Source of the DNA: Ailanthus altissimus | Taxonomy: Eukaryota; Streptophyta; Magnoliopsida; Sapindales; Simaroubaceae | Assembly (NCBI GenBank): GCA_946807835.1 | Contig: OX327686.1 | Span: 16,058,001-16,122,000 of the forward strand | Direction: 5' to 3' | Length of the DNA stretch: 64,000 nucleotides | Shown here: one piece after another, positions 1-12,860 of the stretch | Numbering within the stretch: position 1 is the first letter of the stretch | Layout: each line of letters begins with the position of its first letter | Position numbers and translations under genes: made by a program | Notes under the pieces: model-generated | Databases searched by the model: none | Seen by the model: the letters and a program-made list of their open reading frames with translations, nothing else | Told to the model about the DNA's origin: nothing

Positions 1-301
1 AATTTACCAATGTGTTTATAACATAATGTCAAAATAATAATCAAGGAAAAAACTTACAAAAAATATATATCTATAACCGTACACCTCTATGAGTACACTT
101 GCACATACTTGCACTAGCATTGACGAATCAACTTTAGATACTTATTAATATGCTGCAAAATCCCATATATATGTATAAATAATGATACCACTAATTCATA
201 TTTTTAAAAAAAAAATACAAAAATATCCTTACAAAATTATCAAGCCAGTCATTTAGGAACTCACTGACCTATTTATGACAAGTATTGATCTCAGGTAGGC
301 T

Positions 302-2510
302 TGTTGGCGGGGATCTAATACATGTGGGTATATGCATGTGCAATTGTGTCTATTACTTAAAATACGTATCTTATACATATTCTACACAACAGAAGCGTGT
401 AAATTACAATAAACACAATAAATAAAATATATTAATCACATTAATATATTAGCAGTATAGAGAACTCACCTCAACGTATAACGTTATACACATATTTTTT
501 CTGGAGTCCGCATGGAGACCAACTCGTGGGCAGTTCTAGTCACCAACAAGGTGGGCTTGGTGAGCTAGAACAACAGCCCTATACACAGCACTGAGTTTAA
601 CTCTTAAACCCAAAAATAGTCAATGTGTGTTTTTCATCATTTTCTCTAAAAGGATAAAAAATGAAGAATTTGAAATAATTTACAATTGCTCTAATTAGAA
701 CCATAGAGAAAAATAAAACAATTTTATTTTTTCCTTCTTCTTCTTCCCCGGCCATTTTCTTCTTCTCTCTCTTTTCTCCATTTCCTTCTTTGGTTCTCAA
801 TTCTCTCAGCCAAAAATTGTCATAAAAACACACACATTTTCACTTTTCCAATCTCTGTCTCTTTATATATATATAATAAAATATTAATATAATATATTAT
901 ATAATATAATATATATATAATAATAAAAAAATATACATAATGAGTGCCAATTATTTGGCACATAAATAATATATTATTATATATATATATCATATAATAA
1001 AATATTATATAATATAATAAAATAAAATAATATAAAAATATATTATATAATATAATAAGAGAGATTTGATTATTTAACAATTAAATAATTAAAGTATAAA
1101 ATGACCATTTTGCTCCTATGAATATTACCAAGTCTACCCCTAGTGGGTCTCACCAAACTTGCACTTAGGTAAACTCAACCGAGGGTCTACAATGCGCCAC
1201 GTGTCATTATTCAATTAGTAAATAATAATTATTGACTAATTATTGTATTTAACACTTAAATACAGATACTCACGCATTCTCGTGGTCTTGCTGAATATTG
1301 CTAGATTAAACACTTTAATTCAGCACGCTGCCCCAGTGCACAACGAGTACACTCTATATCGCGGGACTCCCTAGGTCTTATGCCCGATTCCTCAAATGGA
1401 ACTATTCTATGAGTTCGTAAGCAATGCCCCATACACATGTCACGGATATTACAAATTATCGCGTTGAACCATGTAAGTTGAGGTTATAACATATACGTAT
1501 AGTCCTTAAGTCATGATATCCTAGATGTGCGGGGATATACATTATCACCGTCAAATCCCTTAGTGCTCATCCATGTCTTATCTCCAAACTTGTATCTCAT
1601 TGAACATTATGTGCAAACTCTTTTGCCATATTGTTCCATCTTGACGGAACTATTTCCCGAGATTAATGCTTGTGGCCATAAGAATTTTTGAGATACAATC
1701 TCGAAGCATCTAGATATCAAACTCCCTTTACGAGTTGACGAATCCTATATCTGTACACCCCGGACTCCATAAGCATCGGACCATACCCAACGACACCTAA
1801 CAATCACGCCATGAAAGGTCTGTGACATGTGTGGAACTAAAGTATGATGGATCACTTACAAGTCCACCGTGGCACTCAGGTCAAAGGACTACGTATAGTA
1901 CTCAACTCGAGAGGACTCTCCGTTGACAGCTTATATAGGATGTTTATCGGAGGCCCTCGTGAGTCAGTCCCATATCCAGTCCTAACTGGATACCTATATG
2001 TCAATACGATCTCCAAGCTCACGGTCGGCTAGGAACGACCATCTATACCCCATAGGTACGACATACGCTGATCTATATATAAAGGTATTCATCGATAGAC
2101 CTGCATCGATAAAAATAGATCATGGATAATTATTCGAGAATATAATTGCGCAACTGGCATTTCCTGGCACCCAATTACAACTCTTACAACTATGCAGTTA
2201 CTAGTATATTCTCAGGTCTATGTCCTATTACAGACAAGGCTCCAACTCTTGGATTTGCTGAGTATTATAATCAGTTAACCATTAGTTTTGCTAACATTTA
2301 GCATTTATATCTCTCAGCGTGGCTAACTATGAGCCCTTATCTAAACTCCTTTAGATCTGATCTGAACTCCTTTAGATCTACAATGTTTGTAACGTTACAT
2401 TGCATAAATACCATATAAATTAGTATTAACGATTTAATGAGAATGTATACTTGTATAAATACACAAGTATATGTATATTCAGGGATGGTACGTAAGCATC
2501 GACCCTAATA
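302..2510 (-). mobile_element. Family A (Ty1/copia-type) LTR, copy A1
   Basis: A long LTR in reverse orientation. On the + strand it begins TGTTGGCGGGGATC and ends CGACCCTAATA. Its reverse complement follows copy A2 (26630-28706) from end to end, including the start (AGGGTCG-TGCTTACG-CCATCCC), the AT-rich stretch, the purine-rich leader and the end near GATCTGCCAACA. No primer binding site follows its 3' end and no clear target duplication is seen (AGGCT against AAACT), so it may be a solo LTR or the remaining LTR of a deleted element. The copia assignment comes from copy A4, which has a gag remnant. Confidence 0.8.
720..1075. repeat. Purine/pyrimidine tract and AT-rich repeat inside A1
   Basis: CT-rich DNA (GA-rich on the element's own strand) at about 725-785 is followed by dense TATAATATA-type low-complexity sequence at 862-1060. 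The same pair of blocks lies at 28078-28300 in A2, so it belongs to this LTR subfamily. Short open frames here have no protein character. Confidence 0.85.
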
Positions 2511-5500
2511 AAACTAACATGCCAATGACCATCTCAAACCCAAGTTTGAAGCTCTGTATGCGTGACTAAGTTTATCAACTATTATGGATCCACGTAAACC
2601 TAAGACTCATCACATGAAGCTTTAACTTACAATTCTACATTTCTTTTTCTGATCCTCTTTTGAATAAGATTGATATAAAAGGTGTGTTTAACCTATATAT
2701 CATTGTACTGGCACCTAAATATGATCATCCTTTGTACAACAGTATCAAGTATAAATTGTACACTTGTCAAACTTTCAGGATCATGCTACATGTTCGGCTA
2801 CTACTAATGATGAAACCTAACTGCTAGAGTCTGAGTTTGAACGTCATCGGTCATGCCTTTTCTAAACTAAAACAAAACAACACCAATGAATAAATTAAGT
2901 TGTAAAGAATGTACACAGTATCAAACCTTAGGTACAAAAATGTTAATTGTTTGATTTGCACTCGCAAACATATTGGATGACTGGAAGTACTGCATCATTA
3001 GTCTTATCTGGTGTAAGAGCTTTACTTTGTCTTTGTCCATCGTGGTCGTTAATTTTGTTTCTATAACTATTATCTAAACCTATAGATCATCAATCCTTTT
3101 TCAATAACATCATAGTGAAATAATGTGTTCGATTCAAACTATATAAAAGTAATTATAATCAGTTTTTACAACGTAATTCTTAATAAGATTAAATAGTAAA
3201 TAAAAGCAAAAAGAATTAAATTATGTACCGTTGCTCCAACTGTTGGCAAGGCTTCAGAAGGGTAGCCACACTTAATATCCATATCATCATTGGGATCAGT
3301 GAATTAGGCATTTGACTTTATAATATGATCTAATTTAAGATCCCCTTCAAAGATTCCTAATGGAATTTGCAACTTTGCTATCGCACAAAACTTCTAAATC
3401 TTCTTATGTTTTTTAATACTAATTTTCTGTTTGCCTTTGGAACCTACATAAAATTAAAGAATTGTTAACCATTAATAGATAATTATATATATTTACATGT
3501 GAAAGTAGTTATATGGTGTAAAAATATACCAAATCTTCATAATTTTTAAGGAGAATATGTTCAACGTTTTTGAACAGTAAAACACCCCTACTATACTAAT
3601 TCAGTGAGCGTGAAAAATAATCACCATCAAGAAGTACAAACATTGAATCACAGACGGGAATCTTCTCATAGATCAAAACCTAAGATGATAAAAAACAACA
3701 ATTTAACACTAATAAAAGGTAGTTAGAATACTTTCTCCGCATTTCAATAATATAATATAGAATTACTCACTAAAAATACTGGAGCAAAACCATACAGTTA
3801 TACTTTTAATTCTTTTGACCACCCTCTTTTATGATCATTTTCAACTTTTTTTTGCCACTGTGCTTAAGGAGTTGTACAATACGGACTATACAATTGTGCC
3901 CCATAAGTACTACTGATTGAACTCATTCAAGTCATTCACAAGACTAAGTATAAAATATTGAATTTATCTATTTTCCCGTGGTACTAATACACAATAAAAA
4001 AATAAAATAAACACAATTTTACTGTTTCTGCATCATTTTCTGCACTCAAATCTTTCATATTGAACTAACCATCTAACTTATTATAGTTCAAAGACTTTCT
4101 ATTTTTAAAATATTTATTCCATAGTCTATTTTTAAATTTTCTTTTCAATCTCTAATTGAGAGATAATCTTCCATCTTCATCCTTGTAATTAAAAAAAAAA
4201 AATCTGAATGCGCTTATTACATATCAAAAACTACAATTCTTCATTTAAGTTTTTAGTATGAACTTGTCTTAATAATACATTATGCACTAATATACTTAAA
4301 AATAAGATATAGTGCACATTTAGAAACTGACCCAAATATATTGTCCTTAATAATTTGTTTATGTAGGTGTCAACTTATGTCTTATAAGGTCTATAGCCCA
4401 CAACTTCGAGTAAAAAGTAATTGAAGCTTGATAGAATTCATTTTTCAAAATTATAAATAATTTGGACACATTTTACTTTCTAAAAAAGATTAAATTAATT
4501 AGAAGAAAATAACAAATAAATAATTTAATTAATCCAATAAACTAATTAATAACAACTAAAATTGATAATAAATTAATTAAAATTATTATATTTAAAAAAT
4601 AATAAATTTATTACATAAAAAATTAATAATATATTTATTTATTAATTAAATATTTATTTATTACTTAAATATTTATTTATTAATTATAAATAATTAAATA
4701 AAAAAAATTAAAAAAATTGAATGCACCACATGAGGCCACGATATTGTGCCTAGAATTGGCAGTTTTGCCAAATTTTTAGACTTTTAAACTATTTTTTTAT
4801 CTATTTTTTTATAATATTTACCCTTTTTTTTTACAATATTTATTCATTTTATTAATATTTATTATAACATTTATTATTAATAAAAATTAAATAGCTTACC
4901 AAGTATTTGTTAGTTTTGAATAAAAATATGTGCCGGTGTGTTACCAATCTACAATATGTGCCGATGAGAGTATTTTTGGGTGTTTAGGTTTAAAATGAAA
5001 AATGAGAAGAAAGAAAAATATGCTTTAAGGGTAAAAGAATTAAATTATAACTTTTTTTATTATAAAAAATTAAAAATATAATGAGTGATTAGATAAGAAA
5101 AACGGATAAAAAGGGGGGTTAATTTCTAAAATTTCCCTTAAATTATTTTACGTTTAAGATAAAAATCTGATTTCTTTTGGGATTAACACCACTTTCAAGA
5201 GAGTTGTAGAGGTCATTCAAGATTATTAAGGATTTTAATTAAAGTAAGGTACAATTTGGTGAGTTGATTTATTTTTTTGTTGTGAACTGATTTTTCTTTT
5301 TCTCTTTCTTTGTTTTTTGTTTTGTTTTTCGAATGTTATGTTGGCACATGATTTAATTTCAAGAATTTGAATGCCCAAGGATTTTATGATTCATTATGAC
5401 ATCCAAAAAAATCTTGATGATTAATCGTTCTTAAAGTAGTAAAGTGAAATAATTACCACCGACCACATAACCCAATTATGGAATAAACTATATTAACTAA

Positions 5501-7279
5501 AAGAAAATTCAATAAAATCATTTCATTTTAACAATAACTTTGAAGGTTTATGGAAAAATTGAACTTTTAAATTACGAAAGCAACCATTTCTTTTTTGCTT
5601 TTAGGAGTTATAATTCTCGATCTTGCATAGTTTAGGTAAAGCAAAAAAGACACTAAAACTGCCATTTGGATAAGAACTAAGTTTTAGGTGGCTTTGGGCC
5701 CTCCCAGCCCTTAAATAAGACACATGGATATATCTCCTGTTGGATTAAATCAAAACAAATAATATCAAAATGATTCATAAGAAATATGCATAACAGTGTT
5801 TTTAAGAAAATTTCTTTGACTAATTCTTGTATTTGCATATGTTTTTTTTTTCTTTTTTCTTTTCTAACGCGCATATGGGTATACTTGACATGCGATTACA
5901 AAACTGAAAGCTTGATAAATTATTTATTTGTTCGCTCGAACTAATATGCGGCCATAATTTTATTGCTGCTGAATGGTCAACGTCCACGAAAAAAAATAGA
6001 AAGTGGTACGTTGATAAGGTCAATCTGTTATGATTGTTAGAATTATACGTAATTAACAACTTACTATCACGAATAATGAATTAAAAAAATAAACTAATTA
6101 AGTTATAATAATCAATCAAAGAATGATTACTTATCGGTTATAAAAGGCACACATTTATCTTTAGTCCATTAAGCCCCAAAAGTAAAGGTTAAAGTTAAAT
6201 GTTAAGTGTAAATAACGGTATGTATAGAGTAACGTGAAAGTTGGTGTAAGAGTAATTATCTTTAGTCTTAATTAAATTCATTAAGGTAGAAAAATTAAGA
6301 CTAAATGGCTGGGTGTAAGAAATTACGACAAGAAACAATTTGTGGTAAATAAAAAAATAAGAGAAAATTGGTTGAGAATGGAGAATTGATGGCCAATGAG
6401 TGGAGGCTTCGAACTGTTTAAAGCAAGGGCTTAAGGCAAGAGAATTGAATGATATCTGACAAATAATATTGCAAAGCAAAGGGTTATACAGTCACAAGGA
6501 GGGCAATTGGGAGTTGTCAAAGTGTTGGGTTTTGCATAGAAAAATTAAATGAGTTGACAGATAGAAAATTAGTTAAGAAGGAAAAAATATTTTATAGTGG
6601 CAACAGAGTGGAGGAAACTACATGAGCTTTAACAGACATTTATATACAATAAGTCCATTAAGCCCTAAAATCAAGCACAACAGAGATAGAGAGAGCGTAA
6701 TGAATAGGTAAGAATGTAGAAATACAATAAAATAAGGAGATGAAGAACTAACATAAGGAGAGTAGTGTATGTTAGGAATAAATTGTACATTAATAAAGAA
6801 AGGGTCAATTTTGAATTTATGTTATAAATTTTTTTATTGAGTTATATGATAATCTATATATTGTGATATTGTTAGTTAAAAATAAATAATGATATTACAA
6901 TAATATTTCATAGGACTTAAAGATAAAACATCAAGGCAAGTAATGTAAGTAAGTAGTAGGAAGGTAAAGACATAGGTGATATAGTAAACTTAAGACAGAT
7001 ATGTAAAATTGTTAATGTTGTGAACTTGAACTGATAGTGTAGATAAGTAATTGGTTGAAATTAAAAGTGATTTTGGTATAAGTTGGAAAAAATGGTTATA
7101 TGAGTGCTGGCTAAGATATATAAAATGATTGAAGATCTTTAGTAATTAGGGAGAATAACATGCATGCTTAAAATGAGAGCAATATGAGAAATTAAGAAGA
7201 ATATGATAGAAATGCATTTAGGAGATTTAGGAACACACGTTGATGAAGATTGATAGAATTAGCTTTCAAGCATAGTTGG
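2511..7279. other. AT-rich DNA with no recognisable gene
   Basis: This stretch contains scattered poly-A and poly-T runs and a very AT-rich block at about 4440-4720. Open frames are short and have no recognisable motif. A weak suggestion of a spliced reverse-strand coding sequence at about 3230-3700 was considered and rejected. No terminal repeats or target duplications were found. Confidence 0.6.
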
Positions 7280-7960
7280 TACATAACATGTCGAGAGAAG
7301 TTAAGACTAAAGACTTAGATAAGGAGATGTGGTTTATAGTTAGAAGTAATCATGTTCATTTTCCTTGACTAGAATTTGGTATTGTAATAGCTATGCATTT
7401 TGGATGGAGCATTGAGTTGTAAATGAAATAATTGTAAAGGTTCATCTTAATTAGGGATAATTATATTTAGTGAAAATAGTAATGTTGACATGAGAGCTTT
7501 GGATAATACATTCGATAATATACAATTTAATGAGATGAAAAATGAAGATCCAGTAAAGTTAGCAATACTGTACTTTATGGAGAGAGTCATTAATAAGAAG
7601 TACAAAGTGAACACAATAAACCATAACTGATGGTACATGGTTGACAACATGAAAGATTTTAATGCATACTTGTGGGAAGTATTTACTGGAACAAATATTT
7701 ATATCACTACAAGCAACATTGTGGAAGAGTGTTGCATAATTTTAAAAGAAATATAAAAATCAGCATGGAAGGAGAAAAAGTACAAACTATACAGATTTCC
7801 ATATGCATCTTTGGTACGAATGAAAAATCAGAATTTTTTTATTCCTGTGTTTTGGAAAAAAGGGTAGAACTAACAAATTTATTAAAATATAGATATGGAT
7901 ATATGAAACTTTACCTTTGGTTGGTAGGTTGTATGCAAATTGTCTATTAGGGGACTTAAT
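7280..7960 (+). pseudogene. Degenerate DUF1985 fragment (MULE/Ulp1-type element or its host gene)
   Basis: Translation gives two runs in the order typical of the plant DUF1985 domain. The first, near 7290-7400, reads EMWFIVRSNHVHF, then after a stop LEFGIVIAMHFG. The second, at 7511-7700, contains NEDPVKLAILYFMERV, a stop, then WYMVDNMKDFNAYLW. These resemble the family pattern of a conserved EMWFL-G-H-RFS segment, an EDA-KLALLYFLE segment and a W--LVDDL--FN-YPWG segment. A third piece near 7780-7850 (LYRFPYASLV) fits the following segment. DUF1985 is common in plant Mutator-like elements that carry a Ulp1-type protease; its function is unknown. Stops and a frame change show it is dead. The match is from memory of the family, not a search. 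Confidence 0.6.
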
Positions 7961-8320
7961 TCCTCGTATAATAAAATAGAAGAGTATAAGATTTCTTTCA
8001 GATGAGGAGCTAAAATCAGAGTTATTTGGCTATTCGGTAGTGAGATACATGGTCCACTATTAGAAAAGGCACAACCTTGGTGAGGATTAAATTTAATATG
8101 TTACTTGTATAATAAGCAATTGATTAAATTTGATTTTGTTTTAACTATTTACACATATCACCCTAAGACTAACATGTAGAGAGACCAAATATGAGTAGTA
8201 CGAGAACAAAGATATATGTAGATTGACATTAGCAACAGATAATGTAATTGAGATTAAGAATGCAAATGTGGATAGTCAGCAATTGAGTTGTTTAAGGAAC
8301 ACATTAGGGAATAGGCATAT

Positions 8321-10487
8321 TGTTAGTGTATTAAAGAGTACATGTATGTGATTGTGTACATGTTGAAAATTTCAAAATATGTGTCCAACATACATTGCGC
8401 AGTGGAATAAAATAATCAACATATACATATTTCAATTGAATAAAAATAGTATAACAATTGTATACATACCCTTATAGACGATTCAGTGAAGATTATTGAA
8501 CTTGGAAGCCATTTGAGCTCACAATGAAGTCCTCTCTCGAACAATTCTAAACTCTAATATTTGGTAGGATTAAAGTAGCTAGAATGGTAACCTTTGATGT
8601 ATATTTCATGCAGGAATCAAAATAAATTCAACACTTGAACTAGTTGAAGTATCAAATGCTTAAAATGGTGTTTTAAGACCTAACTACAACTTTTTCAAAG
8701 TTTGCATTTCTCTCAAATGCTTTGCACAAATTTTCATTCAATAATTGATTTATTTTTTTGTACAAATGAAACTCTTTTCATTTGTTTTATGAAGTGAAAG
8801 ACTTCTCAAGTAGCCACATGGCACATGTCTTACATATAGCCATGTGATCCCATGTATGCTTATACATGAGTGACATGTCACTTATCCATGCAAACATTTG
8901 CATCGGTGACATTAGTCACATACAACTCCATGCATGCTGCCATTTGCCACACAAATAGCCATACATAGATGCCATGTGTGTAATTTGCTTTTCTATGTAA
9001 TAGGGGACCTATTTACAATATTTGCCAACTATGGTTTCTACTATTCAAATAGGTCTTAAAATGTATCCTACTTTTCGAAACCTTTTCGAATTGATTCGTA
9101 CCGTTACCTTAGTACTTAACGAGTATAATTCATATTGTGAGACACTTTAGGTTTACACCTATTTGTCTTATGGAGCACTTTCGCAAGTCTGAGAACGATG
9201 CCCCAGACACACGTTACAAATATTACAGAATGACGCGTTAAACTATACAAGTTGAGGTCAACCATATCCGTATAATTCTTCTGTCACATATATCCTTAGA
9301 AGAGAAGAGATATAGATCATCCTCGTTAAATTTCTATTTGCTCAACTGTGAACTTATCTCCAGATTTGTATTTTTGTAAACAATATGCGCAAACTCCTTT
9401 GCGATATTTTTTAACACTATGAAAAACTCTTTTTCGAGTTTTATACTTATGGCCACAAGACTTCCTGAAATACAATCTCGAAGCATCAGGATATAAAACT
9501 CACCTATATAGGCTGACAAATCTCATATCTACACACACAAGACTTTATGAGCACCGGACCATACCCAGCGACACCCAACGGTTAGACTATGAAAGGTTTC
9601 TGACATGCGTGAAACCAAAGTATGGTAGATTATTCATAAGCCTACCATGGTGCTCAGGTCAAAGGATCATGAATACTACTCAACTAGAGAAGACCCTCAA
9701 TTAACGACTTTATGGGATGTCTATTGAAGGTCTTCGTGAGTCTATTCATTATCCAAGCCTTGCTGAATACTAGAATGCCTATACGGACTTCTGCTAAGTC
9801 CATGGTCTACTAAGACTAACGATCTAAACAATTCAGATATAGACATACACTAATCCAGAAGGAATATCGATTGACCATACCCAGCGACACCCAACGGTTA
9901 GACTATGAAAGGTTTCTGACATGCGTGAAACCAAAGTATGGTAGATTATTCATAAGCCTACCATGGTGCTCAGGTCAAAGGATCATGAATACTACTCAAC
10001 TAGAGAAGACCCTCAATTAACGACTTTATGGGATGTCTATTGAAGGTCTTCGTGAGTCTATTCATTATCCAAGCCTTGCTGAATACTAGAATGCCTATAC
10101 GGACTTCTGCTAAGTCCATGGTCTACTAAGACTAACGATCTAAACAATTCAGATATAGACATACACTAATCCAGAAGGAATATCGATTGACCCGTGTTGG
10201 TAAACATGGATCAGGAATAATGTTTTCGAGAATATATTGCATAATGACATTTCTTAATACCATTTGCAACTCTTTACAACTACATCATTGCTATATTATT
10301 CTTAAATTTTTGTCCCTATTTCAGACAAGATTCTAAATCTTCAGAATTGCTAACTTTAGCGCTGACCTAAATTAGATCTACAATGTCTGAAAAAGTTACA
10401 AGCTTCTTACCATATAGTTATGTATTAACGATTATTATTAAAATATTTATTGTATAATAGAATAAAACGTAAGCACCATCTCTAACA
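8321..10487 (-). mobile_element. Family A solo LTR, copy A3, with CATAT target duplication
   Basis: A reverse-orientation LTR, TGTTAGTG...CATCTCTAACA on the + strand, flanked by identical 5-bp repeats CATAT at 8316-8320 and 10488-10492. It has no internal region, which fits a solo LTR left by LTR-LTR recombination. It shares the family core with the other copies, for example the ACCATACCCAGCGACACCCAACG block. It contains a perfect internal tandem duplication at 9557-10188. It inserted between the DUF1985 fragment and the possible Ulp1-like fragment downstream. Confidence 0.9.
9557..10188. repeat. Perfect 316-bp tandem duplication inside A3
   Basis: Two head-to-tail units, 9557-9872 and 9873-10188, read identically by eye. 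The bases GACC at both junctions give a 4-bp microhomology. No other family A copy in the window carries this duplication. Confidence 0.95.
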
Positions 10488-10492
10488 CATAT

Positions 10493-12200
10493 AAACGAAC
10501 AAGTAGCACAAACTTGCGATTGTGGGAATGAGGTTTGATTAAAATTGTTTAAAATTCTTCTTTGTGTGTTGTAAAATATGTTTTGAAGTGTAAAATATTT
10601 AAGAAAAAATAGTGTCACAATGTTTAACGTTGGTAAGAAATTAAACAATCAACAAAATTAGTGTCACAATGTTTAACATTTGAATGTAATGGATGTGAAA
10701 ACCAATATTTGAGGCGTGAATTAATTTAATTGCCTAAACTTATTGAGATAGTTACAGGGGTCGATTACAATAGTGTTATTGCTTAAAGATGAATTGAATG
10801 ATGCAATATAGGCATTCTATAATTAGCTGGATGTAGAGTTGTCATAGCTTTGGGCTTATATGGAGGAGTATATATCAATGAAGCATAAGATCGTAATATG
10901 TGAGATGAAGAAGTTAGTTGAAGAAGTTTGTAATGGAGAGTCATCGATAGAGTTACACAGTGAAAGGAAATTGACTGTGTTTTGGAAAGAAGTTGGCAAA
11001 AAAGAGTACAACTTATTATTACTATGCATCAACGTAAGAGAGAATGTAGTTTGAAAACTTTGAATTTGTTTAATGTGACACATGATGATTTCATCTGTGT
11101 TGGTGAACATGTTGGAGAGAAGGGCCGATTTGGAAAATTAAGGTAGAACATGTGTATTAATAGAATTTATATAGTTAGGCATTTGTGAAAATGTTATGAC
11201 GAATGTATTGCACACATGAGTTCAGGGAATTTTAGCATATAGCATTTACAGAAGTTGTAATAGACATAACATAATGAACAAGGTTTACGTAATTGCGGAA
11301 CTCTAAGTACATATATTTGTTAGAGTATTTTATATGGCAATATAGACTATAACATGCTTAGATGGAAATAGTAAATTTGTGCATTTTATATGGCAATATA
11401 GACTATAACATGCTTAGATGGAAATAGTAAATTTGTGCTAAAGTAGGTATTATTGTGCAGCAAAACTACTATATTTGTGTTTAAGTAAGTGAACGTTTTT
11501 ATTTTAATGGAACATGGTCGACAACACGTTAGAATGTGCATGTTTGGTTAGTTTTGTAAATTAAATCTGGTTTATAATTTGGAAAGAGATAAGAAGCCAG
11601 TAGAAAATAATTAACTGAAAAAGAAAAGATGGAGAATAATGTAGGTGTTTGACCTAAAAAACTAATATAATATATACAAACATTGATGCTAGTCATTATT
11701 ATGAATTGAATGAGAAAAAAAAGGTTTGCTTTTAAAGGATACTATATGATGAGAGATTATGTGGAATGTTTGTGACATTGTTGATGAACGTGTCACGCAA
11801 GAACTATTTTCATCATCAATGAATGAACAATAAATGTATGAAGCATAAAGTGCAGGAATTTCCTAAGCAAGGTTTGTGAACAAGTTAAAATACTGGTGTG
11901 ACTTAAAACTTTATGGGCCTAAGAAGCCTAGTCGAAAATAGAATTAAAGGCAACAAATTATTAACAAACATATGATGAAAGTTCTAATTTGCATTTCATA
12001 TTTTTTTTAAGTAATCAATTTAAGTACACAAAAAAAGAAGTCAGCTATAAAGCTATAAATTTGTTAATGACCATTGTAAGTGGCTAAATTCCAAACTCAG
12101 TCTTCGAAATGTGTTCACTCATATATATGACCTCTGCTTGTATGTTTCATGAATCCCCTATATTGTCACTCATTATAGAGAATCCTTTGTGGTGCTTTCA
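10493..12200 (+). other. No recognisable gene; possible remains of the interrupted DUF1985 element
   Basis: The + strand has one short open frame (10860-11054, 64 residues, rich in Glu and Lys) and many stops. It lies between the DUF1985 fragment and a possible Ulp1-like motif, so it may be decayed coding sequence of the same element. No domain can be named. Confidence 0.3.
11327..11438. repeat. Perfect 56-bp tandem duplication
   Basis: Two identical adjacent units, 11327-11382 and 11383-11438, each beginning ATTTTATATGGCAATATAG and ending AAATTTGTGC. Confidence 0.95.
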
Positions 12201-12208
12201 TAAGCAAG

Positions 12209-12350
12209 TATGTAGGAAATAATATATTGGATGGCAATTGACTACAAAAGAAAGAACGTGATTGTGAATATGTAATTACAAATTGCACTCAATGTCATTG
12301 GGTTACACTAGAACTAAAGTAGTTGTATATTTAGTGTATCAATTGGAAAT
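12209..12350 (+). pseudogene. Possible Ulp1-like protease fragment (weak)
   Basis: One frame reads EYVITNCTQCHWVTLEL at about 12267-12317, followed after a frame change by a short hydrophobic run. This resembles the strand around the catalytic His-Trp of Ulp1/SENP-type cysteine proteases (HWVLL-I-L). The position downstream of a DUF1985 fragment agrees with MULE elements that pair the two domains. No catalytic Asp or Cys segment could be placed, and the stretch has stops. Treat it as a suggestion only. Confidence 0.25.
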
Positions 12351-12787
12351 GTAACATTTATTCATTAATAGTGGAAGGGTTTTCCCATAAGCAATGTTAT
12401 GTAATGTCAATAGGACATGAGGTTGAAGTTTATGCAAGAGATAAATATGAGTACATTAATTCCTGAATTGCTTATTACATGGTTACGAATGCTTGTTAAC
12501 AATCTCTATACATTACCTTTGTAAGAGACTTGTTATACAATAATTCTCCAAGCAACTTTCCCTCATATAAATCATTACAGAACATAAAACATGAAAATTT
12601 TGGCAATCGTCCATGATTATAGAAGATAATAAAAACATGTTAAAAAAGCCATCATATTTATGAATAAAAATTATAAGCATCCATAAAATAAAAAGAAGTA
12701 GCTTACAGACACACTGTCATTGCTGAAATAAGAGTTTAAAAGCATAAAATCACCAAGTGAATTCACTTAATTCTTTGGCTTCCGACC

Positions 12788-12860
12788 TCAGGGAGCTAGT
12801 GGACAAGTTTTCCAGTAGTGGCCACTCCGTTTGCTTTTTTTGCACCAATATTTGTTATAT
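12788..12860 (-). pseudogene. Zinc-knuckle-like fragment
   Basis: The reverse strand reads KYWCKKSKRSGHYWKTCPLAP and then stops. This is a CCHC zinc-knuckle spacing (C-x2-C-x4-H-x4-C) with the second Cys replaced by Ser. Such knuckles occur near the end of Mutator-like transposases and in retroelement Gag. No transposase core was recognised upstream on this strand, so the parent cannot be named. Confidence 0.3.

Noticed and set aside
3230..3700. A reverse-strand pair of open stretches joined by a plausible intron (about 3445-3534), one reading DPNDDMDIKCGYPSEALP, which faintly recalls CRIB-motif (RIC) proteins.
   Set aside because: The similar-looking residues lack the conserved His and Gly of a CRIB motif, frames do not stay open across the join, and no start or end could be placed.
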